DNA from: Phylloscopus collybita | Lineage: Eukaryota; Chordata; Aves; Passeriformes; Phylloscopidae | Assembly: GCA_027886175.1 (NCBI GenBank) | Contig: JAJNNQ010000024.1 | Span: forward strand, 8,850,001 to 8,914,000 | DNA length: 64,000 bases | Direction of reading: 5' to 3' | Part shown: piece by piece, positions 12,901 to 25,203 of the stretch | How positions within the stretch are numbered: position 1 is the first letter of the stretch | How the letters are laid out: each line of letters begins with the position of its first letter | Made by a program: the position numbers and the translations under genes | The notes under the pieces: generated by a model | What the model was told of the DNA's origin: nothing | Database searches by the model: none | What the model saw: the letters and a program-made list of their open reading frames with translations, nothing else

Positions 12901-15900
12901 TCTGCACATTAATGTCCCTGTGATCACATGAAGGCAAATCCTCATCAAACTCTTGTATTCCCACCTGTTTAGCAGCTACAGTAAATCCATTTCCTTTAAT
13001 TCTTTGTACTGCTATTTTTCCCCCCAATTCCAGTAAGAGAGTGGGGTTTCCTCTATCTGCTGCAAAATACATTCAGCAGCAATACCTGTAGCTATCTCCA
13101 GGAAAGTTAGCGTTGATGTCCATCTTGTTTTTCTTCTGGTTGCTGTTTCTCCAGATGTCCTGATGTGTGCTTGCACTTACAATATAAAACTTGGTGATTT
13201 CACATAGGGAAAAGAATTACAAAATCCGTAATTATAGCTCTTGTGGTCCTCATTCTCCTACTCTCTTCTCTGGGCTTCAGTTGTAGTGATCATGCTCTCA
13301 TAGCAATGAAGAGCCTGACCTTACTGTGGAGAAAGCCACCCACAAGCCTTTATTTTCATCATTAAGACATTCATCTTATTGAAAGAGGAGGACTCTAATT
13401 GCAAACCCACTCTAAAGACTGGTTTATGCACTTCAGCTAATATGTAATCACACAGAAAGCATACTACCAACTTCACCTCCATCTGTGCTGCTGCCTGCTG
13501 AGAGGCAGATTCCCACTCAGGATTTACAGAGAAAGAGCCTTTACCAGGAAAAGAAAATAGACTTTCAGGTAAAGGAGCTCCTCAGATTTAAAACAGAGGA
13601 AATTTCAAAGCTGCCTACAAATTGCAAACGATTAATTGAGTTTAACTCAAGTATCTATTAGTCCATCTGAAAGATGTTTTCTGGCTAGAGAGCAGAAAAT
13701 GCTGCAGAAGAGAAAATTGTTGTTATCTTGCAGAGGGGAAAAGCTGTATTGTCCATAACCATCAAATACCAATTAAAGTAGCAAACAAAGGAAAGGAGAT
13801 AGTAATCATGAAATGGAAAGAATACATCAATGGGGCTGACAAGCAGCTCTGAGATTATTCATTACAACAAACTTTTAAAAAGTGTTCTCTCTCTATCCCT
13901 CCTGTGTATCTGTGGTCTATACTCAAACTTTCATTCTAAAGACATTAAAAAACCCTGAGGAAACTGAGGAATCTTAAGCCTCTCTTAGGATTCCTGTCCC
14001 CTCTAAATGATGAGATCCAGCAGAGAATAGTCAAGAGTTTTCCCAGACTGATTTCTACCTACGACAATCTTTCCAGCCAGATGAATTCAAAACATGTATT
14101 GTGAGCAAGAATTATTACTTGTTGGTACTATTACCATTAAAGTAGCAGCTGTTCTAATCAGTCATCATAAATTAATCTTTAAGAACATAGATAAAAAAAT
14201 TAAATAATATGAGGCACCCCTTTAAACACCAGAATATCTTCTGAGGAGAACTGTTGTGATACCTCTAAGCTACCTGAAAAGGCTTTTAACTCAACTAGAT
14301 CAGTACTCTTGGAAAACACCTCCCATGGACAATTCTTTTTCACAAAAATACAGCACTTGAAAACTTACAGCATGTGCTAGAAGAATTTTTAGTTCTTAAA
14401 AGCTATTTCCCAGAAAGTCCTACCTTTCCAACAGCTCTTTTTATCATTAAAATCCCTGAATACATTGTGTCAAAATTGTGTCAAATGTGACCTGCTCAGA
14501 CCATGGGAAAAAAAAAAAAGAAAAAAAAAAAGGCACAAATCTAGACACCCACTCTCAGTAGAAAAAATCATCCCATACCAGTGCACACCCTTTCCAAAAG
14601 GCAGGATACACCACCCAACGCACCAACAGTGCTCCACAGAGAGTTTGCATAGAACAACAGCCTCACAGTGACCTTGCAAAGACAGTGGATACAGGGCACA
14701 GGCGTTCGTCCTGAGTCAGCTCTGACTCCCTTCTCCTCCCCACCAGGGAGGCTCCCCAAAAGCCTGGGAAAGATGAACTAATTCACATAAAAGCTGGAAA
14801 CTGGAGTCTGTAACACTAGAGGATGCTCACAATTAGGAGCTGCGTAGAAGCCCTGCCTTTATGGAACACTGCAACTTGCCTCTGTTAACCAACAGCACAC
14901 CACAGATGACAGGAAGATAGTGAATTTGTCTTTCTAAGTCAGGAAAAAAGGCAAAGACATGGTTAACACGTCCTTATAGATGCCAATTATCTATTATCCC
15001 ATGGTCTGAGTAACGCAGCTAATTAAATTGGAATAATTGTTTTCAACTGGTATTTGATTTTAATGATTGCTGTTTCTCTTTCAGACAGGAAGATCACTTA
15101 TCCCTACAAGCTGCACATTTCCTTCCAGACTACACTGTTTGGTCTAAGATGCCACTTTCAGCCAAAATCTTGTAGAGCATAACAGCTACAATAGCACTGC
15201 TGCTGCAACCAAATGCTACATAAATTTCAGAAACCTAATTGACCTGAAGATGTTAAACTTCTAAACACACAGCAGTAAAAGAGGCATCCCTGAAAGCAAT
15301 TTTAAACAAAAAAGGCAATGAAAGTACATATAAACTGAGTCATAGCTACTGTGCTAGTGTGCTAACAGACTTGGAAGAATCAGATGGAAATGGATGAGAT
15401 GGGAGCAGAGAGAGCAAAACCAAGTTTTTAAAGTAGAAAAGACACATCAGCTAAAAGTAAACTGTTCAAGTGAAGAGCTGTATCAGAAGTCAGAGGAAAA
15501 AATTATAGGATGAAATAGGAGGGAATTAAAAGATAAAACTAGAGGGCAGAAATGAAAGCCCATGTAAGGAAGATTTATTTCACTACTCTCCTACGTTTTG
15601 TTGCCTCTCTGGTACAAAATTAACATGAAAGTTATTATGTTTGTCTCTTAGGCCGGAGAGATTTAAAGTCCTGGGGTTTAACAAAAGAAAATTCTGTCTG
15701 GTTTCTGAAACTATGCAGGTCCCCTCAGAAAAACCTCACCAGAAATGCTACATTTGCTAAGATTACTTTCTCCATTGCTGTCTTTGCCCCTTTCTAACCA
15801 TTACATACACTGGTAATCTTCTCAGTACCAGTTCTGCAGTATTACAAGAAAAATTCTCAGGACAGTCAATTTCTAAGCAGGCCAGATTCAGCTTAAATGA

Positions 15901-17296
15901 AGACAGTTATACACTCCCCTCACTCAGACCACTACACCCATTAAGATCTCATTAGTCAGCCAATTGCCTCATCCTACTTAAGATATTAAAGGAATGAGTG
16001 GGTCATAAAATCCTCATCACCATGCATTTGGATCAGTATATCTTTGCAATAGTATAGTTCACACCCTCAGATGAGTAACAGCTCAAACTTCCCCGTGCCT
16101 GTTGAGGAGAACTCCATTAAATCAAGGTCATTTTGGTTCAAAATTATAGTTTTGGGGTCCATCAAACTGGGTTATATAATATTTCTGGACCTTTCAGGTA
16201 ACTGTCTGTAGCCATGGAAACAAAAACATGTAATAGAAGGACAAGGGCAAAATGTCTCCAAACCCCAGCAATCTACCTCTATGCATAAATAATCACAGAG
16301 CAGGCTCAGGACAAATACCTCTGTATTACTGACAATGAGAAGTCTTAAATAACTCACCTAAGCCCCCCACAACCCAAAACTGACAAATTTATTATGCTTT
16401 TTTTACATCCCCTTTCCTTCTTCCCTTGTTTCCTCCTTCTTTCAGGAAAATTCTAAGCTATAAGGCCAAAATTTTGAATCTCAAGCAAAGATTATCACCC
16501 TATATCTTGCACCTTGAGTGCTGACATGTTTTAGATAAAGGCTATATACCTAAAATCTTGCACATAAATAGAGCAATAACATGCTGAGAAGGGCTGAGTT
16601 TTATATATTTCAAAGAAAATCGCTGATGAAAATTAATTCTCTGCCTGTATTTCAGGCAGAGCAGAAATTCACCCACTTTACCAGCCTGACCTTGGCATTA
16701 ATCTACTCCAGATGCTTTAGAGGAAGGGAAAGGGAGTCCTAACACACACAACAGATTAGTAGCACAGCAAAAAAAAGGGAAAGTAGAGGCAGGATGAAAA
16801 AAATAAACAGTGAGATGAATCACATTGAGGAAAAAAAAATAAAGGAGAAAAATAAAAATGGAGAGGCAGCTTTTAAAAGCAAAGATAAGTATACTGAAAT
16901 CCCTACCATTTTTAGAACTAAAAGGTCCCTTCTGGGAGCTTCTTTATATCTTTCTACAGGTACTTCAGAAAGCCAATTTAGCATAAAAATAGACACTGCA
17001 ACCAAAACAATGAGATGTTAAGATTGCTTTCATACAGACTAAAACTGCACTATTAATAATGTTCTAAAATTATTGAAAGGCATTCAATTTTTATCTAAAA
17101 AATCCCGTCCAGAATAAAATAGAAAGAGAAAGCCATAGTCACCTAGTAGAAACCTTCTAGAGTTACCCTAATAGAAGTATTCTAGCCATCAAAAACTAAG
17201 CAATGTGGGGAGCCTTTTTAGTCAACAAGGATGTAAAACAAATATCAGACCTGTCAGATCCCCTGTAAGAGTAAGACATTTTTTGTTTGCTAGCCT

Positions 17297-17299
<3 letters not shown>
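9902..17299. other. Unique noncoding DNA, no gene seen
   Basis: No exon, RNA gene or transposon was recognised. An A-rich interruption occurs at 14509-14531. Open frames here are at most about 75 codons and none has a recognisable product. One short block (14990-15090) is listed separately as a possible regulatory element. Confidence 0.55.
14990..15090. promoter_or_regulatory. Possible conserved regulatory block (homeodomain-type sites)
   Basis: Within about 100 bp there are CTAATTAAATTGG, ATAATTGT and TTTAATGATTG words. These are TAAT/ATTA cores typical of homeodomain binding sites, followed by a pyrimidine tract ending in TTTCAG. This is a visual impression only, and similar AT words occur by chance in AT-rich DNA. 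Confidence 0.2.

Positions 17300-17343
<44 letters not shown>
17300..17343. repeat. Poly(T) tract, 44 bp
   Basis: An uninterrupted run of 44 T. No retrocopy or LINE 3' end adjoins it on either side. CR1 does not end in poly(A), so a CR1 origin is unlikely. The exact length may be unreliable because of sequencing slippage. Confidence 0.9.
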
Positions 17344-17348
<5 letters not shown>

Positions 17349-17729
17349 GCAACAAGGTCAATATCACAATAACCCTTCAGGATAAAAATGTTTAAAGAAC
17401 TACTCACTAACAGTCTGAAAGTGTCACTAACATGTGATGGCTCAGCAGCAAAGGGCATTAACACCTTCCAAAAGTGCCAGCAGCTGCTTCAGAGCATTCT
17501 GATCACCTGCTGTTCTGCAGGGCAAGGGGTTGAAGAACAGAAATAAACCCAGTTATCCCAGAGAATATGGAGAAACATTCCCCTTCCAGGAAGATCATGC
17601 ACATCACAATTTTTCCCAGGTTTTAACCTTTTAATAAAAACAAGAACAAAACAAAACCAAAAGAGCAACCTACTCAACTGCATATTCCCAACTTCAGAAA
17701 CAAATAGTTCCAAATATAACTTTAAGGCA
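17344..17729. other. Noncoding DNA between poly(T) and LTR
   Basis: Nothing recognisable is present. A 74-codon minus-strand frame (17489-17713) has no known domain. Confidence 0.5.
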
Positions 17730-19096
17730 TGTTCTGTTTTCTAGTGGGATCGAGTTAATTTTCTCCCTGGTAGCTGGTGCAGTGCTGAGTTTTAGATTCA
17801 ATATGAGAATAATGTTAATCCCACACTGATGTTTTGGTTGGTGCTGAGCAGTGCTTGCTCTAAGTTGAGAACTGTTCAGTGAGGAGGGATACAAAGTGTC
17901 TTGGGTTATGGAACCAAAAATGTGTATTCTATTTCACCTGCTGAAAGCAGCCGGGGACATGTTTTTCTTTCTCTCTTGTAACTCTGGGGGGAGGGAGGCA
18001 GGTGCCTTCTGATAATAGGCCAGCTGTTAAATCCAGGTGGGACAGTGTTTCTTATCTCTTTTCACAATGGGCCATTAAGACTCCCCAAGCTGTTGTCCCC
18101 CCCAAGCTGTTCTCCTCCCCAAAGCAGTACATCCACATTTCATCATCCCATTGTGAGTTGCTCCACCCAGTGGGGGGAGCCAACCATTCCTACCTGGATA
18201 AAACTGAGGTGTAGGAACAGCAGATATCTGGCTTCACCTGATTCTTGGAGGAAGACTGGACCCTTCTCACCATCACTGGACCCTTCTCTACAGGATCATC
18301 TCTATTCCAACAGAACCACATCTGCCACTCCAGGAGGACTCACTTTTGGACTGCTTCCTGACAAACAGGGTGTCAGGTTATTCCCTCTGACTCTGCCAGT
18401 GTTTTCCAAAATTGGTGTTTGCTTGTTTGCTGGTTTGGTTGGGTGGTTTTGTTATCTACTACGTTTGTATCGTTAATATTCCTAGTAAAGAATTGTTGTT
18501 CCTATTCCCTAATCTTTTCCTGAAAGCCCTTAATTGCAAAATTATAATTTGGCAGGGGTGAGGGGTTTACATTCTCCATTCTAAGGGAAACTCCAGCTTT
18601 CCCTGGCAGAAACCTGTCTTTCCAAACCAAGACACAAGGATTTGGGAGGGAGCGTGGCCAGGACACAGCTGACCTGAACTGGCCAAAGGGATGTTCTACA
18701 GCAGGAAACATCATGTCCAGTACACAAACTGGGGAGAATTGGTTGTGAGGGGCTGATCACTGCTCAAGGACAGGCTGGGCATCAGCTAGTGGGTGGTGAG
18801 CAGGTGTATGTGACCACTTGTCTTTACTGCATTTTGTCTCTCTCCCTGTCTCCTTTATTACTGTATTATCATTAGTATTTTCATTGAACTGTTCTTATCT
18901 CAACACACAAATGGGTTTGTGGTTTTTTGGTTTTTTTGGGGGGGTGCGGGGGGTATGTGTTTGTTTGTTTTTCCCGGGCTTTTTTTGTTTGGTTAATTCT
19001 CCCCTCATTCTCCTCCTGATCCCCACAACAGGAGGGAGGGAGGAAGCAAGTGGCTGTGTGATATTTCTGTGTGCTGGCTGGGGTTAAACCACAACA
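17730..19096 (+). mobile_element. ERVL-like avian solo LTR, interrupted by a nested LTR
   Basis: The left part (17730-17896) starts TGTTCTG and carries the phrase GAGTTAATTTTC, then GTAGCTGGTGCAGTGCTG, and later ATGTTTTGGTTG. The right part (18635-19096) carries GGACACAGCTGACC, CTGGCCAAAGGGAT, TTCTTATCTCAACACAC and the 3' terminus GGGTTAAACCACAACA. Together these match, from memory, the common avian ERVL-type LTR in order and orientation. The two halves are collinear and separated by a complete second LTR at 17897-18634. Without that insert the element is 629 bp. No internal retroviral region remains. A target duplication is not clear: the flanks AGGCA and TGGCC share only GGC. Open frames inside it, including 18818-19087, are not genes. 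Confidence 0.8.
17897..18634 (+). mobile_element. Solo LTR nested inside the ERVL-like LTR
   Basis: This 738-bp element begins TGTCTTGG and ends CCAAACCAAGACA, so its ends form the short inverted repeat typical of LTRs. It splits the surrounding LTR cleanly, and the flanking 5-mers CAAAG (17892-17896) and CAAGG (18635-18639) look like a target duplication with one change. The core at about 18140-18205 (CATCCCATTGTGAG, GGGGGGAGCC, ACCTGGATAAAA) resembles the minus-strand core of the LTR at 2685-3207, so the two belong to related families. The TATA-like GGATAAAA around 18195 marks the likely U3 promoter. CCTAGTAAAG near 18480 is a possible variant polyadenylation region. A 143-codon frame inside it (18045-18476) is proline/serine-rich LTR read-through, not a gene. 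Confidence 0.82.
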
Positions 19097-20447
19097 TGGC
19101 CTTAGTTCCCTCTTCTATGGTTTTAACATTTGAATAGGATTCAAAACCATAAATTTACCAATAGTCATTTAAAAGGTTGAGAGCAGTACAGAGTTAACAA
19201 AGCCCAATGGCTTTCAGCAAACATAGATTTTTCTTTTAAGAGTCTGGTTTAGATCTAAATTGTTTACAAAGCCTCAGCAAATAAGTTTGAGTTTACCCTT
19301 ATTTTTTTTTCTGATCAATAGCAATTCAAATCTCATCCTTCCAAGAATAAAAGTGCCAATCTTGGTTCTCTATTTATTTCATGAGACAACCAATTTTCTG
19401 TTTTAATCTGCAAAGCAATCATGTTTGTTTTTTCAGATTTTAGAATCACAGAGAGAAAAAGTGCGTGCAAGAGAGAGCAAGAAGAAAATAAGCCATGAAT
19501 TTAAACTGTGAATCCACTCAAACAGAAGACTGACCTGTTTAAAGATAGGATTTACAATTCAAAACCATTAAAAATAATTTTTTTTTCAAAAAGATTCCAC
19601 CAACCAGATAAATAAAGCCCATTATATTAAGCATTCCCTCCAAAATATTTTAACTGCTAGTAAAAATGTGATAAAACAAAATTATTACTGCTCTTGTATA
19701 CATTAGAGAATGACAGAAGATTCTAACCAATATCCTCCTCCTAGCATACCTGTAAATGAGAGAGTTTGTAGATTTGAATTAACATTGTAGTAGGAATTGT
19801 ATCTCAGAATTTAGGTATACTTCTCATAGTTCTGTGATCTAGTAAATAAAGGTCAAGGTCTCATAAACCCAAGTTTATTCCTGGCTCTGCCTTTGATGAA
19901 CTCAAAAAAAAAAATAAAAATCACTCAATCAGTCTTCCATTCAGATTCCCAGTGGAATAAAATAATACAATTTCCATAAGTTTTAGACTTCTGGTAAAAG
20001 CCAGCTAAAATTTGCTAATTAACACTGCACACACAGGAATGACAAGAGCTTGCATTAAATGAATTGAACCAGAGTAAATTTCCATTTTTTCATTTTCTTT
20101 ATACTCAAGCAATTGCTTATTCTTTCCAACTCAACATATGGAGTGACTCTTATTCCTGAGCTTCTTGAAGCAGGCAGGCCACAGCCAGAAGGCAACTCAG
20201 AGAGAGGATTTTCACAAATGCCCCAAACCACTGACGATTCCAAAGCAAGGAGAGGTCATGAAAGCTTTTTTCAAAGCATGGGCTCACCACACCAATATCC
20301 TGGACTCCCTGAAGATCCCTAGAGCAGGCACCAGCCCCCATGTCCCCAGGGCTTGTGGTGCCAAGCTTGCCTTGAGCTCAGAGAGTGAGGGACAAGACGG
20401 CACCCAAAAGTCATGTCAGAGGACACTCAGAGCTGTGCTGCTCATGC
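19097..20447. other. Noncoding DNA, no gene seen
   Basis: This is AT-rich DNA downstream of the nested LTRs, with no recognisable exon. Overlapping 60-100 codon frames on both strands at 20055-20467 run into the CR1 fragment and are not supported as genes. Confidence 0.55.
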
Positions 20448-20690
20448 AGAATCATGGAATGGTTTGAGTTGGAAGGGGCGTTCAAGATCATCTAATTCCA
20501 CCCCCCTTGCCATGGGCAGGGACAACTTCCACTAGACCAGATCGCTCAGAACCCCATCAAATCTGTCCTGACCTTGGACACTTCAAGCAACAGGACATCC
20601 ACCAACTGCTCAGGGAAATCTCTTGCAGTGTCTGACTGTGTCCACAGAAGATGAAGGAGAGCTTGTTTGCCTTTAAGCCATCACTCAGTT
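20448..20690 (-). mobile_element. CR1 LINE 3' fragment
   Basis: Read on the plus strand it starts AGAATCATGGAATGGTTTGAG and continues TTGGAAGGGGCGTTCAAG, TTGCCATGGGCAGGGACA and TTCCACTAGACCAG. This is the reverse complement of the avian CR1 3' end, so the sense strand is minus. The 3' terminus is sharp at 20448. The upstream side fades into diverged sequence by about 20690, as expected for 5'-truncated CR1. There is no reverse transcriptase coding sequence. Confidence 0.88.
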
Positions 20691-21351
20691 TTTTTTCACC
20701 TCATCTATGACCTTTTTGAATAATTTTTACATTTCTCTGCCTTGGAGCAACAAGAAGAGTTCTGGACCTCACACCTTTCTTCTTCCTACCCTCACCTTCA
20801 CCTCTCAACTCCTCCCAGAATCTGATGAAAAAAAGACAGAGAAACCCAACACCAGCCACAACACACTTGTCTGGGTGGGTGCTGGGCATTCATACTCTTG
20901 CCATACAGATGACAGCTGGCAGTTCTGCTCTGTATTTTGCATCTTCCTCTCAAACACGTCGCAGTGCCACAGAAACGTGAGACAAAGATTGCCACCTTTG
21001 TCAAAGGTGACAAAGGGTGGATGGAGGGGCTGCAGGAGTAACACAGATTCAGATCGACAGCTAAGCCCACATAACAGGCAGGCAGAAAGCTTTCTGAAAA
21101 GCACCATCTCCTCCAGGAGATAACTGCCACTAGCCAAATCTCACAGAGTAAAAAAAAATGCAGATTCTTAAGATCTAATCTTCTGGTTTTGCAGGTGTTT
21201 TACGGGCAGTTTTGTCATACGGTGCTATAGCTCATTTTGTTTCAATCTTATGGGCCAAGTAAAAATAATTATACACCTTAGTTAGAAAAAACTAAAGTAA
21301 TTTCTGCAGCTGACACAGAGAAAATAAAGATGCTTTTGGTGGCCCATTAGA
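20691..21351. other. Noncoding DNA with overlapping open frames
   Basis: Frames of 138 codons (plus, 20707-21123) and 110 codons (minus, 20798-21130 and 20805-21137) overlap one another. None shows a domain, and in particular no CR1 reverse transcriptase motif is visible. Being open in several frames at once argues for chance. Confidence 0.5.
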
Positions 21352-21490
21352 TAGATACTCCATTAAAATTTACAAGTCCTAAACTTTAAATCAGCCTAAG
21401 CATTCTTACACTGAAATATTCTAGATACTCCATTAAATTTACAAGTCCTAAACTCTAAAGCAGCCTAAGCATTCTTACGCTGAAATATTC
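21352..21490 (+). repeat. Tandem duplication, two copies of about 70 bp
   Basis: The unit beginning TAGATACTCCATTAAA and ending CTGAAATATTC occurs at 21352-21421 and again immediately at 21422-21490. The copies differ by a 1-bp deletion in an A run and a few substitutions (for example ACTTTAAATC versus ACTCTAAAGC). It is a local, fairly recent segmental tandem copy with no coding content. Confidence 0.93.
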
Positions 21491-22867
21491 TTTTTTCAGC
21501 CCAAATATATGCATATTTATTTTGTCTTACAAAAAAAGTAAAATTAATTTGAAAATATATAATAACTATATATATATATTCAATGTACAAGAAAATAACT
21601 ATCAATATTAAGCTACAACAAAATGTGTCTTGAAATTTCCATATTAAATATATTTTATATCAACTTATTTTTACTCAAGTTTCTAAACTATTTTTCTTGC
21701 AAAAAGCAGTTGTATACGACCGAAATCCAATTTTCCTTTGCGCATTTGCAACATTTATATATTAAGGCTATTACAATACAATAACACAGTGAAAACACTT
21801 CAAATCAATAGTTGCAGTCAGTGTCTTACTGATTTGTCTATTATCCAAAGCAGGAAACTATTCATTTCAATACCTTTTGGCTCCTACTAAGCCCACAGGT
21901 AAAGTACATGGAGAACAATATTTCCTGAAATATTTTTATCATGTTTCATCAAGAATGGTTACATTTACAGACTTGCAGAGAGATGTCTGGATATCAAGAA
22001 TTGATGTTACCAACTGGTTTGCAATTCAACTTCTATGCAACGTAAAAAAAAATAAAATTGTAATAGCTGATAAAAGATTTTTCCCCAGACAAAAACCAAA
22101 ACAAAACAAACAAAATCCTTACAAAATGTCATATTTTCCATTTTTAAATATCACCTTTAAAAAGAAAAAATTGTATAGCCTCCAAGATAGAGCAGTGATT
22201 TATTGATCATTTTTAGATTTAAATTTTAAGTAGAAGAAAGTAAGAAATATTGAAAATATTTGCATATAGGTCAAAAGGTTATGCAAAAATTCCCTCTGAT
22301 AAATTTCTAAAATAATCAAATGGTCTTTATAATAATTACTTAATATGTCATGCATATTCAAAACTCTGTCTCACAAAAGACTTGTTAAGAATGATTTCTG
22401 AAGGAAGATTGTGGAGGTAGCACAATTCAAAGGCTCTCATGACTAAGATGGAACCAAAAAAGTAAGCTTGGCTGAGGAAGAAAATTGGAACACTATCCCA
22501 GAATTTAAACACTAAGAGATGGAATTCTAAGTCTTTTTGTAATTTCTCCACAAACATATGAGACAAACCAAATGCCAAATTATTGACAAGAAGGGTCCCA
22601 ACATTCAATTTTAAACCTGTATTTTCCAGGCACTAGTAGCTTTTATTAGATTTGGTCAAAAGGTTATTCACAAAATTAAAACATGCAACCCATTTCATAC
22701 TTAGAAAACACTGGGGTCTTTACTAATGCCATTTTATTGAAAATTTTCTTTCTCATTATTAAAAAAAAAATCATCACAAAAAATAACCAGGGTGAGAGCA
22801 GTCCAAATCTAGACCACATTGCTATTTTCAACAAGTTGAACAAGTTGATGCATTATATCTTGTGAAA
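21491..22867. other. Very AT-rich noncoding DNA
   Basis: This includes a short (TA)n at 21567-21579 and many A/T runs. Frames at 21877-22206 (plus) and 22348-22608 (minus) have no recognisable product. No transposon was recognised. Confidence 0.5.
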
Positions 22868-23036
22868 TCCAGGAATAGGCTGCAGATGCCCCATTCCTGG
22901 ACACACTCAAGGTCAGGTTGGATGGGGATCAGGGCAACTCGACCTAGTTGAAGGAGCCCCTGCTCATCACAGGGACAGTTAGACTAAATGACTTTTAAGC
23001 GTCCCTTCCAACCCAAAAAATTCCATGATTCTGTGT
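22868..23036 (+). mobile_element. CR1 LINE 3' fragment
   Basis: It contains the CR1 3' phrases GATGCCCCATTCCTGGA, AAGGTCAGGTTGGATGGGG, CTAGTTGAAGGAG and GTCCCTTCCAACCCAAA, and ends TTCCATGATTCTGTG. This is the avian CR1 terminus in plus orientation. It is 5'-truncated and noncoding. Confidence 0.9.
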
Positions 23037-24429
23037 TCCATTTTCCTGACAGTATTTAAGGTTCCTGACATAACCTTAAAAGTAAAATTTAACTGAGAGG
23101 AAAGGGGATTTTTTTAAATGGAATTGATAACACTTCCTTCCCATTTCTTAACTCTAGAAGACCTATAATTGCTAAAACTGCATTTCAGTCATTCTTCAAC
23201 ATTGCTCTGGCTAAACAGCACATATTAATAATCCAGGTTATATGAAAACAAAGCACAGATTTTCTTAAAAAGCTAGAGATCCCAATAACAACCAACACAT
23301 TCTGTGCACACCTACCTTCATTTACTTTCTCAAAAGTAATATCCTAGGTGATTTGTTTTCCCCTCTCCAATGAATTCAATGGCTATTCCCAGTAACAGTG
23401 TTAAGCACTGAAGTTGCAGATAGGCAGAAAAATGAGGGGGTCCCTGTTAAGCCTGTTACACACTTCTCAAAAAAAAAAAAAATTTGGAGACCCAACATGT
23501 AACACACTTAAAGGCAGCAACACTTATGATTTGTTCCAGCTGACCGAGCACAAAATCACACTTGGTGATTCACTAGAACGGCAGCTTCTGTGAACTCACT
23601 GAGAGTAAAACATCTGCTGCCACACCACCTGGAGCTTGTTCTACTTCACAAACAGAAAAATGATGCCACACAGTCAACACCACGGCAGTTTTCAAAAGAA
23701 TTAATTGCTCAATGAGACAAATTCCACGTCTTTGACAGAAGTGACTAGCTCTTTCCAAGCATGTGATTAACACATAGTGAAAGTCTACTTATGCCCATAC
23801 AAATTTTGATGGTTTTCATGAAATGCTGCACTCCAAAGTGTTGCAAAACATGGTTTCCCTTGATTATGATATCTCAAGAGTTACTCATTATTTCTTGTGA
23901 ATAGCCTGTTTTAGTCCTCCCACTCTCCCAGTTTTCATAGGCACACTACGATAAGTGAAAAATATTTCATGCTAGTGGAATGGATGCAGGCTTCCATTGT
24001 TCTTATATCTCTGTTATTTCTTTGAAACAGATGTTGTCTTCCTCAACAATTTAACCTCTAAGATTGAAAATAATACCCTCTCTAATAAATCTAGTAGGGT
24101 TTTAAGTAAAATTTAAATATTTGTCTCAAACTAGACCGTATGCCATTCATTCTTTTAAATAAGCTTATGTTGGCAATAAAAATCAAAAAAGAAACTTAAA
24201 GGGTGGTGTAATGCCTGAGGGAATATTGAGTTCAGTTGTGAAACAATAAAATTTCTTTCCCTTGTGAGTCTGAGATTAAAGGCTTGTGGTTTTGATACGA
24301 TAGCCATGAGTAATAAATACGAGTGAGTTTTTTTACTGTATGGGATTCTCCTCATGCACATCTCTTATTTCTTCAAGATAATTCAGGCAATCAGCAAGGC
24401 AAAGACAACAGATCACATTGTTCTTAGTG
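23037..24429. other. Noncoding DNA, no gene seen
   Basis: AT-rich sequence with open frames of at most about 68 codons. Nothing is recognised. Confidence 0.5.
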
Positions 24430-24960
24430 TTAAACAGATAATCAATACTCCAAGGCAATAAAATTAAATGTTTGAGCTTTATTAAACTTGGGAGACTGCT
24501 GATGAGTAGCTGGAAAATAAAACAACATTAAAAGTCAATTAGCATAACCATTAGAGCAAAATATCTGCTTTTTGTTCTACTACAATACTGAATTATAAAA
24601 TAAAGTAAGTGAGCCTGTAAGCTCATTGTTACAGCCATGTGAGTATTATATATCTATTTAACACCAATAAGAATAAAAATCTCTAATGCAAATGCAGTCT
24701 GAGGCAATATACATGAAAATCCAATAGAAGTTTGGTCATAACAATGGACTGCATAAAACAAAGCCTAGCTCATTATGGTGCTTTGTTTCAGTTATTCTTT
24801 CATGTTCCAGAAATTCTTAGGTGATTAGAGGTTGGTATGTGCCATGCACTCCTGAGCCATCCAAGTTATTAAGGAATGCAATACCCCATTTAATGTATCT
24901 TAATTGAAACTACTTAATGTCCAGAAATAAACAGTGTGATTAAGCATTTTAATGGATTTA
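24430..24960. promoter_or_regulatory. Candidate conserved noncoding block
   Basis: There are dense ATTA/TAAT words, for example GTCAATTAGCATAACC, TCTTAATTGAAACT and GTGATTAAGCATTTTAATGG, plus ATGCAAATGCAG, an octamer-like POU site. Few low-complexity runs interrupt it. This texture is typical of developmental enhancers in gene deserts. It is only a composition-based guess and no alignment was available. Confidence 0.28.
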
Positions 24961-25148
24961 AAAGCAAAACATTTAGCAGTACAGGCTTAAGTCTAGAAGC
25001 CTGCAGATCTCAGATAATTCCCAGATACATTGTTAAGCTTCTATATAGTTGTTTATTGAAAAATGTTTAAAACACTGAAGTGAGGAAGTCTTACTGGGTT
25101 TAAGATGGAAATTCAGTTGAAATTGAATCAGCTGATGGAAAGTTTTAC

Positions 25149-25203
25149 CAAAAAAAACCAACAAAAACAACAACAACAACAAAACCCAAACAAACAAACA
25201 AAG
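25149..25203. repeat. A/C-rich simple repeat with (AAC)n and (AAAC)n
   Basis: A short tract of CAACAACAACAAC followed by CAAACAAACAAAC. It explains the hydrophobic minus-strand frame at 25033-25314, which is not a gene. Confidence 0.9.

Noticed and set aside
18045..18476. 143-codon plus frame
   Set aside because: It lies wholly inside the nested solo LTR, which is noncoding regulatory sequence.
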